Positions 1-8,787 of a stretch of DNA of 64,000 nucleotides are shown in pieces. Made by a program: the position numbers and the translations under genes. This stretch comes from Bacillus swezeyi (GTDB taxonomy: Bacteria; Bacillota; Bacilli; Bacillales; Bacillaceae), in the NCBI RefSeq assembly GCF_001969815.1, contig NZ_MRBK01000025.1, positions 1 through 64,000 of the forward strand, written 5' to 3'. Every line of letters begins with the position of its first letter. Position 1 is the stretch's first letter. The notes under the pieces are model-generated. The model worked only from the letters and a program-made list of their open reading frames with translations, did not search any database and was not told the origin of the DNA.

Positions 1-318
1 AATCAAACACACAATCACAAACGGCATTGTTCCTTTTAATACATGTGAAAAATTTCTCATAAAAGATATCGTTTTATCAAACTGAAAAAAGACTAAAAAG
101 ATTTTATACAAACAAGATTGAAAGAAAATAAACAACACAGAAAATATAACGATAAGCAAATTGATCACAAAAAGAAAAAGGTCAATATTTTGAATATTTG
201 AGTTTTCTAATTCATCTATTTTTGAATACAGGATGGATTGAGATACAATCTGAATCCCCACTGTATATAGCAAAATCAAAATGATCGTATTAACATGCCG
301 TTTTAATCGTGTCAGCAT
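1..318 (-). CDS. Membrane protein of the circular bacteriocin cluster, cut by the window edge
   Basis: An open minus-strand frame starts with ATG at 318 and runs off the left edge (106 codons visible). The start is supported by an AGGGGGTG Shine-Dalgarno sequence that overlaps the stop codon of the preceding gene, so translation is probably coupled. The visible part has at least two strongly hydrophobic stretches (about residues 10-25 and 45-75) separated by a short polar linker. It lies downstream of an ABC ATPase and a SpoIIM-like protein, so by position it may be the transporter permease or an immunity/secretion partner. I do not recognise a family from the visible part. Confidence 0.6.
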   Translation of the reverse strand, partial: MLTRLKRHVNTIILILLYTVGIQIVSQSILYSKIDELENSNIQNIDLFLFVINLLIVIFSVLFIFFQSCLYKIFLVFFQFDKTISFMRNFSHVLKGTMPFVIVCLI

Positions 319-322
319 GTAT

Positions 323-811
323 TCACCCCCTTGAAATCAAACTTTCAATAACAGCAGCTAAAAAAAAGCATATAGATGTCAATAAAACCGTTTTCCTTCT
401 TGGAAAAATATCTTTTTGCACAAACAAAAACTTTGTAAACTGAACGCTGATCTGAAGCGTCAACAGCCAGCAAAACACCTCTACTGGCGCGTGAAAAGAC
501 AGTAAGCGCATCATTTCAGAAAATGAATACACATTTAATGAAAAATAAATATTCATCCCTAGAAACAAGCTGTTAACAAAAAAAATAAAGTATGCTAAAA
601 AACATGTTCCAAGTACACTTAAAATGGCAACCGCTATATTATTAGCAAATATCTTTAATGGACTTAAGGAAGAACTGGCAGCAACATGTACGTCAAGTCC
701 AAAAGAACTTGCCAAAACATATCCTGCCGCCAAAAAGAACAACATCACCATTGTGTCTCTGAGCATTGATTTGCCCCGAATATTAAAATAGCTGAAGAAA
801 TTCAGAATCAT
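323..811 (-). CDS. SpoIIM/DUF95-family membrane protein of the bacteriocin cluster
   Basis: A 162-residue multi-span membrane protein. The segment around LLSFHAPVEVF near residue 105 resembles the conserved histidine/glutamate motif of the SpoIIM/DUF95 family. Members of that family occur in circular bacteriocin clusters (As-48C type), where they are needed for maturation, export or immunity. The start ATG overlaps the end of the ABC ATPase gene by 29 bases and is preceded by GGTGAT; an internal ATG at residue 16, after a GGGG stretch, is an alternative start. The family call is by eye. The role follows from the neighbours: ATPase upstream, bacteriocin precursor at the head of the operon. Confidence 0.65.
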   Translation of the reverse strand: MILNFFSYFNIRGKSMLRDTMVMLFFLAAGYVLASSFGLDVHVAASSSLSPLKIFANNIAVAILSVLGTCFLAYFIFFVNSLFLGMNIYFSLNVYSFSEMMRLLSFHAPVEVFCWLLTLQISVQFTKFLFVQKDIFPRRKTVLLTSICFFLAAVIESLISRG

Positions 812-1439
812 TTTTTAGATCACCACTATGTTTTTGCAGCTGTTTTTTAATTGTTCCATTCTCGATGAAAATGATTGAATCAGAGATTTCTGACAACCCT
901 TGCAATTCATGGGTAGAAAAAAAGATGCCGAACTTATGCTTATATTGCTGAAACAAATCAACAGCCGCATTATAAGCATTGATGTCAAGTGCATTAAATG
1001 GTTCATCAAATAAAAGCAGATCAGGCTTGGATAAAAAACCACTTAATAACAGAACTTTTTGCTTTTGACCCAGAGACAAATGCCTTAGTTCAGTCTCCTG
1101 AAAATCATTGATTTTTAAAGGGGTAAAATCATCTAAAACCTTCGCAAATTCTTGATCAGAAATACCGTTTAAAGACTTCATCATGTCGATATATTCTTTC
1201 GTCTTTAAAAAGTCAAGCACGAGCATATCTGGATGAATGTAGATCATCCTTTTGTTTTTCGGAAAATCAATGTTCACTTTTTCCCCTCTAATCCTTGCAA
1301 GGATTTCAATAAGAGTCGTTTTTCCAGCTCCATTTGGACCGACTATTGCTGTTATGGCTTGCTCTGCAATGGTGAAATTGACATTCTTTAAGATGTCTTT
1401 GTTATTTATCTTATATGAAAGATTGTCGACACTCAGCAA
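783..1439 (-). CDS. ABC transporter ATP-binding protein (bacteriocin export/immunity)
   Basis: A 218-residue ABC ATPase. Walker A GPNGAGKT lies at residues 34-41, the signature LSLGQ at 121-125 and Walker B LLLFDEP at 141-147, followed by an H-loop in FFSTHELQ. The start is TTG, placed seven bases after AGGAGG; the Shine-Dalgarno overlaps the stop of the 457-residue membrane protein, so the two are coupled. In AS-48-type clusters such an ATPase works with membrane partners in export of, and immunity to, the circular peptide. No permease domain is fused; the permease is presumably one of the neighbouring membrane proteins. Confidence 0.85.
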   Translation of the reverse strand: MLSVDNLSYKINNKDILKNVNFTIAEQAITAIVGPNGAGKTTLIEILARIRGEKVNIDFPKNKRMIYIHPDMLVLDFLKTKEYIDMMKSLNGISDQEFAKVLDDFTPLKINDFQETELRHLSLGQKQKVLLLSGFLSKPDLLLFDEPFNALDINAYNAAVDLFQQYKHKFGIFFSTHELQGLSEISDSIIFIENGTIKKQLQKHSGDLKNDSEFLQLF

Positions 1440-1442
1440 GGC

Positions 1443-2816
1443 TCATCCTCCTTTTTCCGAATCATATTGATCTGCATACAGTTTACTGAAAAAGGTCTTT
1501 GTCCAAATGATCAAAAAATAAACCGCAAATAAATTGATGATGAAAACCGAGGTGCCGACGAACAATTCGATTAAATCCAGCGTCTTGTGATTTATCACTT
1601 CAAGCAATGAACTGATATGTAAAACGAAAAGGATTTTTTGTGCAACTATGCCCATAGTTACGATTAAGATAAGTACAGTTGACAACTGGAACTTGGAATG
1701 ATGGTAAAGCTGGAGCCTGTCTTTCGCATCTAGTTTTGTTGGATAGATCAACGATAAAGTTAACCCCAAAGAAACATCTAAAGCCGTCAATAGCAAAAAG
1801 ATAAAAGCAAAATTTATCTTCCCTTCAAAAACTAAATAAAAAACGAACAATAAACAGTCCGCTCCCATGACATAAAAGAATACCAGTATTTTTTTAATAA
1901 TGATTTTTTTAAAAGGATAGTCGATATTTTTCAAATAGAATAAAAAAGATTGATATCCCTCATAGCTCAGCAAATAAAAGAGCTTTGTTTTTTTCAGTAG
2001 CACAATAAAGAAAAACGCAAAAAACACGAGTTCAACAGATAAGTTTGCGAAAAAAGCATTTGCTTTCATGAGTTCGATCATCATCAAAAAGATAATAGCA
2101 GTATAGCTTGGGTCACCGGAAATCTGTTTCAACTCAACATCATCAATCCTATGCCGCTTCAAATAGCCGTTAATGAATTTCAGAACGGAAAACATAAGGA
2201 TAACGGCGATAACCGTTTCTCCTGCCAAACTTTTCAGTATGCTTTCGAAAAATGGCTGATATGTATTGAAAGAAGACAACAATAAAAACAAAGCCAAAAT
2301 GCCTGAAACGCTTAAGCTCATCTTTTTGATATGTTTGAATCGCGCTTTTTTCCAGATCAGCAATATTACAAGAATCCCAATTTCTATGAGAAAAATCGGC
2401 AGAACGGCGATAGATTGATAAACGAAAAATTTAAAACAGACAATATGAATAGCTAAGAGATTCAAAAATAAGATTCGCTTGCTAAAGATCGCATTTAATA
2501 AGTAAAGCTTGAAATGATATCGCTCAAGAACCGGGTTTTTAAAAGAAAGTCCATGATAGCTAAAACCGATGAAGCAGCTGACCAAAAAAAGCACTACCCA
2601 TTTGGCATCTACGTTATCAACATAAGGAATGCGGTCTATATGGACGAACATCAATAATATTGGATAAACCAGATTGAAAGCCAACTGAAAAAAACGGATC
2701 ATAGGAGCCCACGCCTCTAATTCCGGTGACAGTTGCTTCAGCTTAAATTCCAGCATAAAACGGCTCTGCCGGTTATAGTGTTTCATAAGATAGATGAGTA
2801 TTTCTATTCGAGACAC
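1443..2816 (-). CDS. Large polytopic membrane protein of the circular bacteriocin cluster
   Basis: A 457-residue protein with about ten hydrophobic segments, starting at GTG with AAAGGATTG upstream. It sits directly after the bacteriocin precursor gene, where AS-48-like clusters encode a large membrane protein of the As-48B type implicated in maturation or cyclisation. I see no catalytic motif and base the role on position and topology alone. The gene ends four bases before the TTG start of the ABC ATPase, consistent with a single transcript. It is rich in Phe, Leu, Lys and Ile with low GC, as bacteriocin clusters often are. Confidence 0.6.
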   Translation of the reverse strand: MSRIEILIYLMKHYNRQSRFMLEFKLKQLSPELEAWAPMIRFFQLAFNLVYPILLMFVHIDRIPYVDNVDAKWVVLFLVSCFIGFSYHGLSFKNPVLERYHFKLYLLNAIFSKRILFLNLLAIHIVCFKFFVYQSIAVLPIFLIEIGILVILLIWKKARFKHIKKMSLSVSGILALFLLLSSFNTYQPFFESILKSLAGETVIAVILMFSVLKFINGYLKRHRIDDVELKQISGDPSYTAIIFLMMIELMKANAFFANLSVELVFFAFFFIVLLKKTKLFYLLSYEGYQSFLFYLKNIDYPFKKIIIKKILVFFYVMGADCLLFVFYLVFEGKINFAFIFLLLTALDVSLGLTLSLIYPTKLDAKDRLQLYHHSKFQLSTVLILIVTMGIVAQKILFVLHISSLLEVINHKTLDLIELFVGTSVFIINLFAVYFLIIWTKTFFSKLYADQYDSEKGG

Positions 2817-2900
2817 AATCCATTCAATCCTTTACGGCCGCACAGCCGCCAATTGATCACCGGAATGGCAGCCGTGCTGACAAAAGTAAGCCTTCATTTT

Positions 2901-3170
2901 TTACCAAGAAACAAATCCTTTAAATCCGTATCTGCTTACCGCTCGTACGATGGCTCCCGTCAATACAGTGCTCAATCCAAAGGTTGACACGATTGAAGCG
3001 GCCGTCATCCCCCATCCAATCACCTGTAAGGAATAATAAAGGGATGCAGCAGTTGCAGAAGTTAAACCTAATACTTTTGTTGCTTCAAAAATCCCCGTTC
3101 CTACTGCCAATATACTAAGTGCAAGACAGAAAGCGGCAACGGAGAGTTTTTTCACGCTATTATTCAGCAT
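2901..3170 (-). CDS. AS-48-like circular bacteriocin precursor
   Basis: An 89-residue hydrophobic, cationic peptide. The start ATG at 3170 has an ideal GGGAGGT; an upstream TTG in frame lies inside that Shine-Dalgarno and is not used. Residues 1 to about 30 form a leader. From about residue 34 the sequence aligns by eye with mature enterocin AS-48: a (L/F)G(L/I) start, small residues, a G-W pair followed by T-A-A-S-I, and a C-terminal tryptophan, the residue used in head-to-tail ligation in AS-48. The exact cleavage site is uncertain (about residues 30-34). It heads an operon of membrane proteins plus an ABC ATPase, the expected cluster. Confidence 0.75.
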   Translation of the reverse strand: MLNNSVKKLSVAAFCLALSILAVGTGIFEATKVLGLTSATAASLYYSLQVIGWGMTAASIVSTFGLSTVLTGAIVRAVSRYGFKGFVSW

Positions 3171-3433
3171 ATTTCTACCTCCCTTCAATCAAATCTACTG
3201 TAAATGGTATTTTAGTACATACTGAATTTCAACAGTGATTTTTGCCTAGTTTTGTCTATCGATGTCGAAAAAATATTTTACTTTTAATAGAAACAAGTCA
3301 ATCCGACTTTAGTCTAATTTAAAATTGAGTCAAATATCACAATTATTAACTATTGCTAATTCTCCATAGATGAGAAATGGATGCAGCTTTCATATCCGCC
3401 TAAATTGATCAACAGTAATTTTGCCCCGTACAG

Positions 3434-3490
3434 ACACAGACAGCCCCCCTCCCACATACATTTATATATAGGCTTCTGCCTACATACATT
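3434..3490 (+). promoter_or_regulatory. Candidate sigma-E-type promoter region of sigK
   Basis: Two copies of CATACATT lie at 3455-3462 and 3483-3490, matching the sigma-E -10 consensus CATACANT. The first is better spaced from the sigK start at 3509; its -35 is weak. Mother-cell transcription of sigK by sigma-E with SpoIIID is established in B. subtilis. The rest of 3171-3433 is AT-rich and shows no gene; it probably also holds the leftward bacteriocin promoter, which I could not place. Confidence 0.45.
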
Positions 3491-3508
3491 TTGTGGAGGT
3501 GCCGATTA

Positions 3509-4234
3509 ATGACAGGTGTTTTTGCAGCGCTCGGGTATGTCATCAAGGAACTTGTTTTTTTAGTATCATATGTGAAAAACAATGCCTTTCCACAACCGCT
3601 ATCAAGCAGTGACGAAAAGAAGTACTTAGAATTGATGGCCCAAGGGGATGAGCACGCGAGAAACATGCTGATTGAGCATAACCTCAGGCTTGTCGCCCAT
3701 ATCGTCAAAAAATTTGAAAACACCGGGGAAGATGCCGAAGACCTGATCTCCATCGGAACGATCGGGCTGATCAAGGCGATCGAAAGCTATTCGGCCGGAA
3801 AAGGAACAAAGCTTGCCACGTATGCAGCGAGATGTATTGAAAACGAAATCCTCATGCATCTTCGCGCTTTGAAAAAAACGAAAAAAGACGTCTCCCTTCA
3901 CGATCCGATCGGCCAAGACAAAGAAGGAAACGAAATCAGCCTCATCGACGTCCTCAAATCAGAAAACGAAGACGTCATCGACACCATCCAGCTCAACATG
4001 GAGCTTGAAAAAGTGAAAAAATACATCGACATCTTGGACGGACGGGAAAAGGAAGTCATCGTCGGCAGATTTGGCCTTGATTTGAAGAAAGAGAAAACGC
4101 AGCGCGAAATCGCGAAGGAGCTCGGGATTTCGCGGAGCTATGTGTCGCGGATTGAGAAGCGCGCGCTAATGAAAATGTTTCATGAGTTTTATCGGGCTGA
4201 GAAGGAGAAGCGGAAGAAGGCGAAGGGGAAGTGA
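3509..4234 (+). CDS. sigK: RNA polymerase sporulation sigma factor sigma-K (pro-sigma-K)
   Basis: A 241-residue protein, the same length as reconstituted B. subtilis pro-sigma-K and nearly identical to it. It has the short hydrophobic pro-sequence (about residues 1-20) removed by SpoIVFB, the region 2 core around [18 protein letters not shown], and region 4 with the helix-turn-helix [21 protein letters not shown]. The start is ATG at 3509 with GGAGGTG upstream; a TTG at 3491 lies in the untranslated leader. The gene is continuous, with no skin element splitting it. Codons 141-142 (AACGAA at 3929-3934) are where all downstream sigK 3' copies start, so the current 3' half may have come from an integrating element. 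It directs late mother-cell transcription. Confidence 0.97.
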   Translation: MTGVFAALGYVIKELVFLVSYVKNNAFPQPLSSSDEKKYLELMAQGDEHARNMLIEHNLRLVAHIVKKFENTGEDAEDLISIGTIGLIKAIESYSAGKGTKLATYAARCIENEILMHLRALKKTKKDVSLHDPIGQDKEGNEISLIDVLKSENEDVIDTIQLNMELEKVKKYIDILDGREKEVIVGRFGLDLKKEKTQREIAKELGISRSYVSRIEKRALMKMFHEFYRAEKEKRKKAKGK

Positions 4235-4243
4235 GATCAATGA

Positions 4244-4282
4244 AGAGGCTTAGGGTTATATTAACCTGGCCTTCTTTTTATT
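4244..4282 (+). terminator. Terminator after sigK
   Basis: An imperfect hairpin (AGGCTTAGGGTTA pairing with TAACCTGGCCT) is followed by CTTCTTTTT. A decayed version with the same flanking words follows the sigK remnant at 5531-5803. It is unrelated to the GAAGCCGG...CCGGCTTC terminators behind the other copies. Confidence 0.7.
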
Positions 4283-4434
4283 TAAATGGTAAAACAAAAT
4301 TTTAAAGGAAAAAATAAAAACTTTCGAGATTTTCCCGTTTAATTTTGATCTAGCAGCAAACATTTTAACCCATCATATTATTACAGGAAAGAGCAGCGAC
4401 AGGGACAATGCCACTTTGCAAATTCTCTTCGGAA

Positions 4435-4878
4435 TCATTTATCGGATATAATCCCCAATTCCTTTCTTGTTTTATTAAAGCTGTTTGTTATGTAATTTAA
4501 AAGCCTCCTATCTTCATCTACTTTTGGTTCACTACCATAACCCATTTTATTCATTTGGTACAGCCGGATTGAGTCATCGTATAGATCACCTACCAAATCC
4601 TCTAAATCAGGAGGACAAAGTTCCGGAAAACTTTCAATAATACCTTTTATCTTAATCATTTGCTCATGTGTCAAACCATCATATCCTTTCGGGGTATATC
4701 TTTTGCTTGTCACAATTTTATATAGAGGTGAGTAGATTTTCATCAATGCATCTTCTGTGTACTTGGAAGTTGCATTTTCATTTCTTAGTTTTTTATCCTT
4801 TGCATAAGCACCTAGATTGGTAAAAAACGCAGATAATAAAGCAGTGATGACCACCGTTAAAATTTGAGTCCAGTTCAT
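4435..4878 (-). CDS. Hypothetical membrane-anchored protein
   Basis: 147 residues with an N-terminal hydrophobic segment (about residues 5-25, probably one membrane anchor) and a charged cytoplasmic remainder rich in Lys, Asp and Tyr. The start has AAAGGGA seven bases upstream, and TATAAT about 35 bases upstream could be a -10. I do not recognise the family. It lies in the first cargo segment between sigK and its first decayed 3' copy. Single-span proteins of this kind are common in prophage and island cargo, but no function can be assigned. Confidence 0.65.
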   Translation of the reverse strand: MNWTQILTVVITALLSAFFTNLGAYAKDKKLRNENATSKYTEDALMKIYSPLYKIVTSKRYTPKGYDGLTHEQMIKIKGIIESFPELCPPDLEDLVGDLYDDSIRLYQMNKMGYGSEPKVDEDRRLLNYITNSFNKTRKELGIISDK

Positions 4879-4996
4879 AATAATCCCTTTCTGTATACTT
4901 TTTGGTTATTATTATACTAGACTGCCTTATTTAATTTCCATCATATCTACATAATCTAAGGCATGTTTTTACTGAAATTCGGTTTAAAACTGAGAT

Positions 4997-5242
4997 TCAT
5001 TTCTCTTTTTTACTTGGCAACCTAAAAAATTTTCTTGTATCAACTCCTCGAAACAACATTATTTTTACAATCTCAACTCCAAAAAAAAATGCAATCATTG
5101 TATTACAGAAGGGAAGAAACACATAAAAAATGTCAGAAATCTGTGGCGGAATGTTTGTATAAACTCTTTGATGTCCTATCCTGATCATGAACCACGCTAA
5201 TGGTATAGAAACTAAGTATAAAATAAAAGCTATAATAATCAT
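4997..5242 (-). CDS. Small two-span membrane protein, unknown
   Basis: 81 residues with two hydrophobic stretches (about 1-20 and 38-62) and a basic tail ending KKEK. The start ATG at 5242 has GAAGGTG eight bases upstream, which favours a real gene. No family recognised. It lies alone between the 147-residue protein and about 290 bases of AT-rich sequence (5243-5530) in which I see nothing. Confidence 0.5.
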   Translation of the reverse strand: MIIIAFILYLVSIPLAWFMIRIGHQRVYTNIPPQISDIFYVFLPFCNTMIAFFFGVEIVKIMLFRGVDTRKFFRLPSKKEK

Positions 5243-5530
5243 TTAATTCACCTTCTTTTTTAATTTTTATTTTTGAATTGTGGGTACTTATATCTTTCTG
5301 TTCAATGTAAACATTTAATAGATTCATAGTTAACTTCTAAACGCTATAGCCTTTCATAAATAGGTGGCAAAAGTATGACAAAAGCAAAATGTAGGTAGTA
5401 ATAAACTTTATCCAAGGATAAGAGATGTTAGTTTCCTATAAAATGCATAATGATCATCATTCCAAACAAAAAAATTTCACATAAGAAAATATACGCCTTT
5501 TATTTTAGAGTAAAAACAGATAACTTCCGA

Positions 5531-5803
5531 GTGCTCCTTTAAATTACTTCAACTGACATTTTAAAACCAGAGAGCAGAGACTTAACATGATCCAGTTGCA
5601 TAGTTAAATATACATCGATATTTTGGCTGTCTGAAAAAGAATGATTGCGAGTAGGTTGATACTGGAGAGAAAACAAAAAGAAAATTATTAATGAGCTTGG
5701 TTATTTTACGGAGTTATGTCTCACGAATTAAATAGGCACTTGTGAATAATGTTCCATGATTTTTATTGTGCGGAGAAGAAGAAAAAAAGCAAAGGGGAAA
5801 TAA
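5531..5803 (+). pseudogene. sigK 3'-half copy 1, strongly decayed
   Basis: Homology to the last 101 codons of sigK is recognisable although the sequence has drifted toward AT. It starts at GTGCT (compare AGGTGCT before copy 2), then shows GATCCAG, a match to the YIDIL codons (ATACATCGATATTTTGGC), GGAGTTATGTCTCACGAATT matching the SYVSRI codons, and CGGAGAAGAAG...AAAGGGGAAATAA at the end. The following words (GAACAATGAAAAGG ... AACCTGGCCTC) match the sequence behind intact sigK. It has many stops and indels and cannot encode a sigma factor. I read it as the boundary between cargo segments 1 and 2. Confidence 0.8.
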
Positions 5804-5861
5804 GAACAATGAAAAGGTGAAGGAGTATATAAACCTGGCCTCTTTTCCTATTTAAATTAAA

Positions 5862-5915
5862 ATAGCCCGAGTTTAAGTTAAATTTGTAATAGAAACCTTC
5901 ACTTGGGCTACTACT
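5862..5915. terminator. Hairpin terminator between sigK copy 1 and the minus-strand genes
   Basis: TAGCCCGAGT pairs with ACTTGGGCTA around a loop of about 30 bases. A T-run follows on the plus side and an A-rich run precedes, so it could serve both strands; the converging gene ends at 5969. Confidence 0.5.
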
Positions 5916-5968
5916 GTTTTTCATTGGTTTTAAAAGGTTCTTTAAAAAAGCATTAGCCACCTACTTCT

Positions 5969-6544
5969 TTAATTTGTATATTTTGATTTAACAATCCATT
6001 GATTCTCTCGATATTTTTGTCTTAGCTCTTGAATGTTTAGCTTCAAATGAACTTCCTTTCCAAGTTTCTTGACTACGGACCACAACCCATTTTTTCTAGG
6101 AGCATCATCCATATATCGGACAAACCCTATTTTCAGAATTGTGGCTACCCCTATATCAGGAGTTCCTCCCTCTTCTTGTCCGTACTCAATATCGTGCATT
6201 TTTTGCCCAGACTCTAAGTAATAATCTGCAAATACCGGTTCTGCCATTCTTACTCCCTGAAGCCCCATATTAATGGCTGAATCATATACTTTTCCATCTA
6301 TCTCTATCCACGAATGATCAAAATGAAATGCCCCACTCCTTACTACACCTAAGCATAGCTTTGCATCATATCCTAATTCTTTTAAAATGACAAATAAAAT
6401 AGCTGAAGAAACATGGCATGATCCAGCACTATTTCTAAATTCCCTAAAGACTGTAAAATAAGCATCAACTAATTTTTGATCGTCTGATACCTTTAGTGCA
6501 TGATATCTGCATTGAGTTATATCGATTGTATTTGCGCTTAACAT
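5969..6544 (-). CDS. Transglutaminase-like (papain-fold) protein
   Basis: 191 residues from the ATG at 6544, which has a run of seven or more G at Shine-Dalgarno distance; an in-frame ATG at 6562 would add six residues. A Cys-His-Asp triad in transglutaminase order is visible: Cys43 in GSCHVSSAIL, His77 in HFDHSW and Asp88 in KVYDS. The spacing fits the core of transglutaminase-like cysteine proteases. The C-terminal 90 residues are charged and unrecognised. It lies directly downstream of the SIR2-domain gene, on the same strand and 82 bases from its stop, so the two may be co-transcribed and functionally linked. Substrate unknown. Confidence 0.65.
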   Translation of the reverse strand: MLSANTIDITQCRYHALKVSDDQKLVDAYFTVFREFRNSAGSCHVSSAILFVILKELGYDAKLCLGVVRSGAFHFDHSWIEIDGKVYDSAINMGLQGVRMAEPVFADYYLESGQKMHDIEYGQEEGGTPDIGVATILKIGFVRYMDDAPRKNGLWSVVKKLGKEVHLKLNIQELRQKYRENQWIVKSKYTN

Positions 6545-6626
6545 GTGAAATTCCCCCCCCATACACTCATCTTCACCGTAATAGCTACAAGCAGACCTTT
6601 CGCCTTACCTAATGTAGCATCATTTT

Positions 6627-8039
6627 TTACTCTTCAATAGGCGGATAAGCTATTTCTCGCTCATCAATTTTTATTACATATGGCTCCATGTCTTTCACTT
6701 TTTTCAACAAGTGAACCATATTCATTGAATACCTGCTTATTCCATTCATATAAACATGATAAATATTATTACTCGCACGTAAGTCTACACCAGTGTTAAT
6801 ACTAATATCCCTTATTAAATCATAAGCGTGAGACCAATATGAGCGCTCCCCATCATATACTCGTTTACACAGTTCAGTTGCTGTGAGAGTATATTGAACA
6901 GCTAGTTGATTTGGATCTTGAATATCAGCAAAAGTAACGAGTGTGTTTCCATCTACTGTAGATGATGTAAATAAGTCTAAGAAACTTTCTCGGTCTGTTA
7001 AATATCGTAAGCTAGCGATATCTACTTCAAGATTCTTGATGGAATCACTTTTTACCACATTATACACCGTCTCTTCAATTTGTTTAAGTAATTCTATATC
7101 TACAGAATCTTGATATAAAGCTTCATATAGCTTTTCGTATGAATGTAACTTTATATAATTAAGTCTAACTGACTCGCCATTTCCAACAGATATTGATTTT
7201 TCTTTCGGTGGTATGGTATTACTAATTGGTTCGCTACTCCACTCAATAAACCACATATTCCCAATCATTGGCTCGGTTTCTGTGTCAATAATTTGTTTGA
7301 CATTATATAAAATTGATTTAATATTTTCATCGCTTAAGCTGTATCCAATAAAAAGGATTGGATGCTCCATGAAATATGTAAATAACTTTGCAATTAAATA
7401 GATTTGCGTTTTAAAAAAATTGTCGTAATCTTGCTGTTCGATAATAATACTTTTACTATCTTCAACAGATCCATGAATTTTTAAAATATGACCAATACTC
7501 GTTGATTTCTTTTGGCGAATAACTTGTTGACCAACTATAGCTTCGTATTTAGGGAATAATGTTTCTAATAAAGTATCATAGTTAGTTGTAATGATAGCTT
7601 GAGGGTTTAGTTTTTTGATCAACTCAATTTCTGTATTTAACTCATGATTATCTGCATCAAATTGTTCCATAAGCTCGATTAATATACTCGCAATTTTATA
7701 TTTTAAGTGAATGCTTCTTGAAGACGACTCAAATAAAAATGGAGGAAATCGTTCTTTATCAGAATAATTTTTCCAAGCGTACGTATGATAAAAATCTACT
7801 AGTTCTGTTGCAATTTTTGCATAATCACCATTATGCTCTTGAATAAAAAACTGCATAGGCATTTCAATTTCTGGGTTATCTTCTATCAACTGCTTTAATA
7901 AACCAGACCACGTCGGAGAATTTATATATCTTTGGGAAAAACCCGAACCAATGAAAAAAATTGGCCTACTTTTCATATCAGCTATATATTGTTTTAAATG
8001 GCCTACAGAACTATTCAAATAAAAATCATAGTTTGACAT
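6627..8039 (-). CDS. SIR2-domain protein, candidate NAD-consuming antiphage effector
   Basis: 470 residues. The N-terminal half is a SIR2-like Rossmann domain: GSGFS at 31-35, TTNYD at 151-155, KIHGS at 187-191 with the catalytic-type His189, and GYS at 232-234. The C-terminal half (about 270-470) has no motif I recognise and may be the sensor. Stand-alone SIR2 proteins such as DSR1/DSR2 and the ThsA effector of Thoeris deplete NAD+ on phage infection; a similar role here is an inference from the domain and from its place in a cargo array. The start has GGGGGGAGCT before the ATG. No ThsB/TIR, HerA or Argonaute partner is nearby. Confidence 0.75.
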   Translation of the reverse strand: MSNYDFYLNSSVGHLKQYIADMKSRPIFFIGSGFSQRYINSPTWSGLLKQLIEDNPEIEMPMQFFIQEHNGDYAKIATELVDFYHTYAWKNYSDKERFPPFLFESSSRSIHLKYKIASILIELMEQFDADNHELNTEIELIKKLNPQAIITTNYDTLLETLFPKYEAIVGQQVIRQKKSTSIGHILKIHGSVEDSKSIIIEQQDYDNFFKTQIYLIAKLFTYFMEHPILFIGYSLSDENIKSILYNVKQIIDTETEPMIGNMWFIEWSSEPISNTIPPKEKSISVGNGESVRLNYIKLHSYEKLYEALYQDSVDIELLKQIEETVYNVVKSDSIKNLEVDIASLRYLTDRESFLDLFTSSTVDGNTLVTFADIQDPNQLAVQYTLTATELCKRVYDGERSYWSHAYDLIRDISINTGVDLRASNNIYHVYMNGISRYSMNMVHLLKKVKDMEPYVIKIDEREIAYPPIEE

Positions 8040-8192
8040 AGCTCCCCCCTATTTTTACATTAAATCCATAAATAGTACTAAAAAGAAAGAATAAACTACT
8101 TAAAGAACTGATTCTGGGTCACTGATATCATTCGGCACGTAGCTTGTAAAGCGCGGCGGGATATTTGACTACAAGCTGAACCCATGTTTTAT

Positions 8193-8480
8193 TTATGAAA
8201 ATATTAATGCTGCAACAAGAAGATTTAATCCATTGTTTTCTACATTGAATTTTCTTTTATAATCACTGCCATTGTAAGTGTTAAACCAACCTTCAAGATA
8301 TTCCTCAGTTTCTGATTTGTTTGCAAAATCAGCTAAATCAGGCATATCATATTTTTTCCCTAAATAGGTAAATAGAGTTCGATTTAAGCTTTTTTCCTTA
8401 ACAACTGTGATTTCCTCTTTAGCTCCTTTATCAATTAAATGATTAATTAATAAAGTTGGAAATTCCATCTCTATACTCAT
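8193..8480 (-). CDS. Hypothetical small acidic protein
   Basis: 95 residues starting at ATG 8480 with an excellent GGAGGTGA upstream. It is soluble, acidic and has no predicted membrane segment; the C-terminal stretch NNGLNLLVAALIFS is mildly hydrophobic. No family recognised. It lies upstream of the SIR2 gene on the same strand, separated by about 150 bases, in the segment ending at sigK copy 2. The 280 bases upstream (8481-8761) show no gene. Confidence 0.6.
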   Translation of the reverse strand: MSIEMEFPTLLINHLIDKGAKEEITVVKEKSLNRTLFTYLGKKYDMPDLADFANKSETEEYLEGWFNTYNGSDYKRKFNVENNGLNLLVAALIFS

Positions 8481-8787
8481 TTATTCTCACCTCCAATTGT
8501 TTTTAATTATTCGACACTTAATAACAATTTCCTCCCATAAAATACTGTCCATTATCCATACCAATGAAATAGTACTCTTACATTCAATTTTTGTCCATTA
8601 ACTAGTGGTATAACATAACAGTCATTCTTAAAAATCAGTTTTTAAAATTCAATTTGTCAAAATGGACAGAGCAGTCTGTTTAGCTGTCGTGTTAATCAAT
8701 TATGATATGGACAAGATGCCTTTATTCCCCTGGTGAATTGAGTAAAATAACAAATAACGCAACAAAAACGGATAACATCTAGGTGCT

